Assembly (NCBI GenBank): GCA_016929985.1
Contig: JAFGIH010000347.1
Location: 1-9,694, forward strand
Origin: Thermoleophilia bacterium
GTDB taxonomy: Bacteria > Actinomycetota > Thermoleophilia > RBG-16-64-13
Length of the DNA: 9,694 nt
Reading direction: 5' to 3'
Below the pieces are notes generated by a model. That model saw only the letters and a program-made list of their open reading frames with translations, had not been told where the DNA came from and did no database searches. Below, piece after piece: positions 6,230 through 9,694 of the stretch. The stretch's first letter is position 1, and every line of letters begins with the position of its first letter. Both the position numbers and the translations under genes were made by a program.

Positions 6230-7420
6230 ATGAGAAAATTGGTTCTACTCGCTGCATGCTTGGCAATGATCGCCGCTTTGTTCGTGTTCGGCTGCGGCGA
6301 TGACGAGACCACAACCACAGCGGCTCCGGCTACCACGGCGGCACCGGCTACTACTGCAGGACCGGCAACGACTGCGGGGCCGGCAACGACCGCGGCTCCG
6401 GAGACGACCACCACGGGCGCGCCGGTCGAAGCGACCGTCATAAAGCTCAGCTTCGCCTCTGAGAAGCCGCCCACACACGTCGATCACACCGCCAACTTCC
6501 CCGGCTTCTTCGAGCTGGTGGAGCAGGCTACCAACGGCAAGTACAAGTTCGAGATCGAGTGGTTCCCGGTCAACACCATCCTTGCGCCGCCGGACATCTA
6601 TGACGGCGTGAAGACCGGTGTCGTCGACTGCGGCCAGTCCAGCATGGGCTATACGCCTCGCCAGTTCCCTGTCATGCAGACCATGATGCAGCCGGGCATC
6701 TCGCCGCCGAAGAACACCGCCGCTATGGTCGCTGCCGGTAACGAGCTGTACGCGAAGTATCAGCCCAAGGAATTCGCCGACACCCACGTTCTCTTCATCT
6801 ACGCCTGCGGCCCCGGATGGCTGCATGCCGACTTCCCGCTCGAGACCGCCGCCCAGCTGAAAGGACTCAGGATCAGGTGCTCCGGCACCTCGACCAGAGC
6901 CATCGAGCTGGTGGGCGCAGACCCGATAGCCATGCCCATGGCGGACGTCTACGAGGCGGCGCAGAAGGGCACCATCGACGCCCTGGTCTCGCCGGCCGAG
7001 ACGCTGGAAGGCTGGAAACACAACGAGCTCTTCGACTATTCCACACTGCTCAACCAGATTTACGCCTCCGACTTCTTCTGGGTGGCCATGAATCTGGACA
7101 AGTGGAACTCGCTGCCTGACGATCTCAAGGCGGCGTTCGACGCGGTCCAGGCAGAGGGCGCGGCTCGAGCCGGCGCTATCTGGGACTATGCGCACGAACA
7201 CGCCATAGAGATATCGGAGCCGCTTGGGCACAAGACCGCCGAGCTTCCCGAGGCCGAGAAGGCCAAGGTAACCGAGATGATCAAGCCCATCCGCGACGAG
7301 TATGTGGCTTATCTGAACGAGAGTGGTCTGCCCGGCGAGGATATCGTGGCCGACTGCATGTCGATGATGGAGAAGGCTAACGCGGCTGAATACGAGTCGT
7401 GGGAGCCACCAGCTCAATAG
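6230..7420 (+). CDS. dctP: TRAP transporter substrate-binding lipoprotein DctP
   Basis: A 396-residue extracytoplasmic solute receptor that captures an organic acid and hands it to the DctQM permease. The N-terminus is a lipoprotein signal: MRK, a hydrophobic core, then VFGC with Cys22 as the lipidation site, so it should be membrane-anchored. Residues 23-66 are a Thr/Ala/Pro-rich tether containing four near-identical six-residue units. The DctP domain then starts at about VIKLSFASEKPPTHVDHT. Family landmarks are CGPGWLH (193-199) and LKGLRIRC (210-217), whose Arg216 corresponds to the conserved arginine that salt-bridges the substrate carboxylate in characterised TRAP receptors. MPMADVYEAAQKGTIDA and the later WKHNELF region also match. 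Without signal and tether the length is normal. The ligand cannot be read from the sequence. TAAGGAG is eleven bases upstream of the ATG. It is the first gene of the operon; a 92-base gap with a strong hairpin separates it from dctQ. Confidence 0.95.
   Translation: MRKLVLLAACLAMIAALFVFGCGDDETTTTAAPATTAAPATTAGPATTAGPATTAAPETTTTGAPVEATVIKLSFASEKPPTHVDHTANFPGFFELVEQATNGKYKFEIEWFPVNTILAPPDIYDGVKTGVVDCGQSSMGYTPRQFPVMQTMMQPGISPPKNTAAMVAAGNELYAKYQPKEFADTHVLFIYACGPGWLHADFPLETAAQLKGLRIRCSGTSTRAIELVGADPIAMPMADVYEAAQKGTIDALVSPAETLEGWKHNELFDYSTLLNQIYASDFFWVAMNLDKWNSLPDDLKAAFDAVQAEGAARAGAIWDYAHEHAIEISEPLGHKTAELPEAEKAKVTEMIKPIRDEYVAYLNESGLPGEDIVADCMSMMEKANAAEYESWEPPAQ
6326..6397 (+). repeat. Four 18-bp tandem units coding the PATTA(A/G) tether
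   Basis: Codons 33-56 of dctP encode PATTAA, PATTAG, PATTAG, PATTAA in succession, followed by a degenerate PETTTT. The units differ at wobble positions, so the repetition is kept at protein level more than at DNA level. It forms a flexible, probably surface-exposed spacer between lipid anchor and receptor. Confidence 0.85.
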
Positions 7421-7433
7421 ATGCTGTAGCAGT

Positions 7434-7466
7434 CCTTGGCGCCCCGGGTCACCCGGGGCGCCAAGG
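7434..7466 (+). other. Perfect 15-bp intercistronic hairpin between dctP and dctQ
   Basis: CCTTGGCGCCCCGGG (7434-7448) is followed by loop TCA and its exact reverse complement (7452-7466). The stem is very GC-rich. It starts 13 bases after the dctP stop. No T-run follows, so it is not a standard rho-independent terminator. Hairpins after a binding-protein gene (as between malE and malF) are known to protect the upstream message from 3' decay and lower expression of the permease genes, which fits the need for more receptor than permease. That role here is inferred. Confidence 0.8.
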
Positions 7467-7512
7467 GACCATTCGTCCGCCGGCGCGACTCGAAAGGTGA
7501 GGTCGCCTTCAC

Positions 7513-7998
7513 ATGGGCAAACTAGAACGTGTTTTCGGAGCATTCACGAAGTACGGCGACTATCTCGCCCGTCTCGGTATGGTCGCTCTGCTGGTGCTTG
7601 TCGTCGCCAACGTGATCTTGCGTTATGCCTTCAAGTCTATTCAGGGCGCCTACGACTATGTGGGTCTCATCACCGCGGTGTCTGTGACTCTTGCCGTCGC
7701 CTACACCGCCTACGAGCGAGGCCACATAGAGATAGAGATCCTGATGGAACACTTTCCTGAGCGCTTCCAGTCGCTCGTTGGCAGCATCATGATGCTGATC
7801 AGCACGGTGTTCTTCTGCATCGCCTCCTGGCAGTGCGTGGTAGTCGGCATCTCGATGAAAGAGGCCAATGAGACGACCATGGCAGTCTACGTTCAGCTTT
7901 ATCCCTTCATGTACATCCTGGCTTTCGGGCTGGCATTGACGGCCCTGGCAACACTCATCCACACCACAAAGTACGCAGTCAAGGCGGCGAGACCATGA
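7513..7998 (+). CDS. dctQ: TRAP transporter small permease DctQ
   Basis: A 161-residue integral membrane protein, the normal size for the four-helix small subunit of TRAP importers. Hydrophobic segments lie at about 18-38, 47-67, 87-108 and 125-148. The family's NVxxRY motif is present as NVILRYAF (33-40), and the conserved GH(I/V)xxE segment as RGHIEIEIL (69-77). It forms a complex with DctM and supports docking of DctP. The ATG has GAGG ten bases upstream. Its TGA overlaps the dctM ATG (ATGA at 7995-7998), so the two permease subunits are translationally coupled. Confidence 0.93.
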   Translation: MGKLERVFGAFTKYGDYLARLGMVALLVLVVANVILRYAFKSIQGAYDYVGLITAVSVTLAVAYTAYERGHIEIEILMEHFPERFQSLVGSIMMLISTVFFCIASWQCVVVGISMKEANETTMAVYVQLYPFMYILAFGLALTALATLIHTTKYAVKAARP

Positions 7999-9293
7999 AC
8001 CCAACGACCATAGCCGTCATCGGTATCGTCGTGCTGGTAGTCATCTTCCTGCTGCGCATGCCCGTGGCCTACGCCATGGGGGTGGTGGGCTTCGTAGGAT
8101 TCATCGTGGCGTCGTCGTGGAGTGGGGCGCTCAGGATCGTCGCGAAAGACCTATGGGCGACTTTCTCGTCGTACTCGCTCTCCGTCGCCCCGATGTTCGT
8201 TCTTATGGGCACCATTGCCTTCTACTCGGGCATCAGCGGCCGCCTTTTCGACGCCGCCAACAAGTGGTTGGGCCGGCTACCCGGCGGTCTGTCGCTTGCC
8301 ACCATCGCCGCGTGCGCAGGCTTCGGCGCCATGTGCGGCTCGACGACGGCTGCCGCGGCGGCCATGGGCAAGGTCACCCTGCCCGAGATGAAGCGTTACG
8401 GATACGATGATGCCCTGAGGACCGGCTGCATAGCATCCGCCGGCAGCCTGGCCATCATGATCCCTCCCAGCACGGTGCTGATCATCTACGGGGTGATGAC
8501 CGAGCAGTCCATCGGCAAGCTGTTCATCGCCGGCATCTTGCCCGGCCTTCTTCTGGCCGTGGCGTTCATGGCCGTCGTTCTGCTGCTTGTCTGGCGTAAC
8601 CCCGGCCTCGCTCCTCCGGGGGTGAAGACCAGCTGGAAGGAGAAGTTCTTCGGGCTGTCCGGCATCATCGAGATGCTACTGCTGTTCGCCCTGGTCATGG
8701 GCGGTCTCTTCGTCGGATGGTTCACTCCCACGGAGGCCGGCGCCGTCGGCGCCTTTGGCGCCATAATCATCGCGCTGGCGCGAAGAAAGCTGACCCTGAA
8801 CGCCTTCTGGCAGTCGCTCAAAGAGACGACGCGCATCACGGCCATGGTCTTTCTGATCATCGCGTGCGCCACCATCTTCGGCCACTTCATGGCCATAACC
8901 AGGGCGCCGTTCGCGCTGTCCGAGTTTGTGGGCGGGTTGCCGCTTCCTTCCATCGTCATCATGATGCTCGTCATGTGCATCTACCTCATCGGTGGTTGCT
9001 TCATGGACTCGCTGGCTCTGGTCACCCTGACCATTCCGATCCTCTATCCCATCGTCACGAAACTGGGCTATGACCCCATCTGGTTTGGCGTCTTGATCAT
9101 CCTTGCCGCCGAGATGGGCGTGATCACTCCTCCGGTAGGGGTGAACGTCTACGTGATCAAGGGTGTCGCTCCAGATGTTCCCATGCACACCATATTCCGA
9201 GGCATCTGGCCATTCCTCGGCGCGGAGGTCATCTGCACGGTGATCATCCTGTTCGTTCCGCAAATAGCTCTGTTCTTGCCGAATCTGACCTAA
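7995..9293 (+). CDS. dctM: TRAP transporter large permease DctM
   Basis: A 432-residue, strongly hydrophobic protein with many transmembrane segments, the usual size for the sodium-coupled translocating subunit (ion transporter superfamily). Conserved blocks are present in order: MFVLMGTIAFYSGI (67-80), GSTTAAAAAMGKVTLPEM (115-132), SLAIMIPPSTVLIIYG (151-166) with TEQSIGKLFIAG (169-180), GWFTPTEAGAVGAFGAI (241-257), and the C-terminal half repeat GGCFMDSLALVTLTIPI (333-349) and GVITPPVGVNVYVIKG (375-390). The start is inside the end of dctQ. With DctP and DctQ it completes a secondary importer that moves a carboxylate into the cell. The next gene follows after 51 bases on the same strand. Confidence 0.95.
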   Translation: MNPTTIAVIGIVVLVVIFLLRMPVAYAMGVVGFVGFIVASSWSGALRIVAKDLWATFSSYSLSVAPMFVLMGTIAFYSGISGRLFDAANKWLGRLPGGLSLATIAACAGFGAMCGSTTAAAAAMGKVTLPEMKRYGYDDALRTGCIASAGSLAIMIPPSTVLIIYGVMTEQSIGKLFIAGILPGLLLAVAFMAVVLLLVWRNPGLAPPGVKTSWKEKFFGLSGIIEMLLLFALVMGGLFVGWFTPTEAGAVGAFGAIIIALARRKLTLNAFWQSLKETTRITAMVFLIIACATIFGHFMAITRAPFALSEFVGGLPLPSIVIMMLVMCIYLIGGCFMDSLALVTLTIPILYPIVTKLGYDPIWFGVLIILAAEMGVITPPVGVNVYVIKGVAPDVPMHTIFRGIWPFLGAEVICTVIILFVPQIALFLPNLT

Positions 9294-9344
9294 TGACCAT
9301 CAGCAGCCTCCCAGACAAGTGGAGGTAGTGGCAAGGGGTTGACC

Positions 9345-9694
9345 ATGACAGGCGACGCGAAGTCGGGTGCCCGTCGGCACGCCGCCGCTCTGCAGGTCCT
9401 CGGCTCGAGTACCACCGGGGTGGCAGGGGAGGCTGACGGGACTATGACCGGCATGGGCGTGGACAAGCAGGTGATCAGAGGCAGCGGTCTCATCGGCCCC
9501 AGAGACTCGGGCGCTCCGACGCTCGTGGACGTGGCAGAGGGCAGGATCGTCCGTATCCGGCCGTTGCACTACGAGATGAGCTACGACAAGAAGGGCTTCA
9601 ACGCCTGGAAGATGGAGGCTCGGGGCAAAACGCTGGAGCCACCCCTGAAAGCGTGCGTCGGTCCTCTCGGCCTGGCCTACAAGAAACGCGTCTA
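9345..9694 (+). CDS. Molybdopterin oxidoreductase, transhydroxylase-like, N-terminal part (runs off right edge)
   Basis: An open frame of 116 codons from ATG 9345 to the window end. From about residue 39 it reads VIRGSGLIGPRDSGAP, then LVDVAEGRIVRIRPLHY, WKMEARGKTLEPP and AYKKRV. This matches the start of DMSO-reductase-superfamily catalytic subunits related to pyrogallol-phloroglucinol transhydroxylase, whose N-terminus has WKIEARGKTFTPP at the same place. As in that enzyme, the usual N-terminal CxxCxxxC iron-sulfur site is absent; the only Cys in view is in KACVGPL. The catalytic residues and molybdenum ligand are outside the window, so reaction and substrate are unknown. AAGGGG six bases upstream supports ATG 9345. 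In-frame ATGs at 9444 (with GGGGAGG eleven bases upstream) and 9453 are alternatives that would drop a low-complexity Ala/Gly-rich leader of 33-36 residues containing an RR pair. It is likely cotranscribed with the TRAP genes. Confidence 0.82.
   Translation, partial: MTGDAKSGARRHAAALQVLGSSTTGVAGEADGTMTGMGVDKQVIRGSGLIGPRDSGAPTLVDVAEGRIVRIRPLHYEMSYDKKGFNAWKMEARGKTLEPPLKACVGPLGLAYKKRV

Noticed and set aside
7484..7495. 12-base sequence CGCGACTCGAAA shared with 2871-2882 in the divergent promoter
   Set aside because: A few shared 12-mers are expected by chance in a window of this length; there is no further flanking similarity.
6245..7543. 432-codon open frame on the minus strand opposite dctP
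   Set aside because: It has the same antisense-shadow character, and its Arg/Ser/Cys run is just the complement of the repeat-coding tether.
9307..9325. Hairpin CCTCC/GGAGG between dctM and the molybdoenzyme gene
   Set aside because: A five-bp stem with a nine-base loop and no T-tract, so not a convincing terminator; the genes are probably cotranscribed.
1..9694. tRNA/rRNA genes, insertion sequences, CRISPR arrays, phage or toxin-antitoxin genes
   Set aside because: Nothing resembling these was seen; almost all sequence is accounted for by metabolic and transport genes.

Overview
The window is GC-rich, densely coding bacterial DNA. It carries two divergent transcription units that meet in a 142-base promoter gap at about 2801-2942. 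The gene content suggests an anaerobe: an adenosylcobalamin (B12) carbon-skeleton mutase set, a tripartite TRAP carboxylate importer, and a molybdopterin enzyme. The importer's binding protein is a lipoprotein with a long Thr/Ala/Pro linker. That linker, with the high GC, frequent GTG starts and good Shine-Dalgarno sites, would fit an anaerobic Actinomycetota or a similar high-GC lineage. This is an impression, not a determination.

Minus strand (read right to left from 2800): a glutamate-mutase epsilon-like catalytic subunit (1325-2800), then a sigma-like B12-binding subunit (894-1328, overlapping start and stop), then a MutL/GlmL-family protein running off the left edge (1-861). The B12-binding subunit is very close to clostridial GlmS. 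In the catalytic subunit the adenosyl-contacting Lys and Glu are kept, but most substrate-binding residues of glutamate mutase are replaced, so its substrate is probably not glutamate.

Plus strand, first unit: a stand-alone pyruvate-kinase C-terminal-domain protein (2943-3596), an MmgE/PrpD-family dehydratase or decarboxylase-like enzyme (3593-4960), and a cysteine-rich DUF169 protein (5010-5819). These are tightly packed and likely cotranscribed.

Plus strand, second unit: a good promoter candidate (5837-5866), an unusually long leader of about 360 bases, and then the TRAP importer genes dctP (6230-7420), dctQ (7513-7998) and dctM (7995-9293). A perfect 15-bp hairpin lies between dctP and dctQ. 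The unit continues into the 5' end of a molybdopterin oxidoreductase/transhydroxylase-like gene (9345 to the right edge).

Inference: this looks like a catabolic island for an organic acid. The TRAP system would import it, the molybdoenzyme and the MmgE/PrpD enzyme would transform it, and a B12 mutase would rearrange its carbon skeleton. I do not recognise the combination as a described pathway. The altered mutase pocket is the strongest clue to new chemistry. I see no RNA genes, insertion sequences, CRISPR arrays or phage genes.
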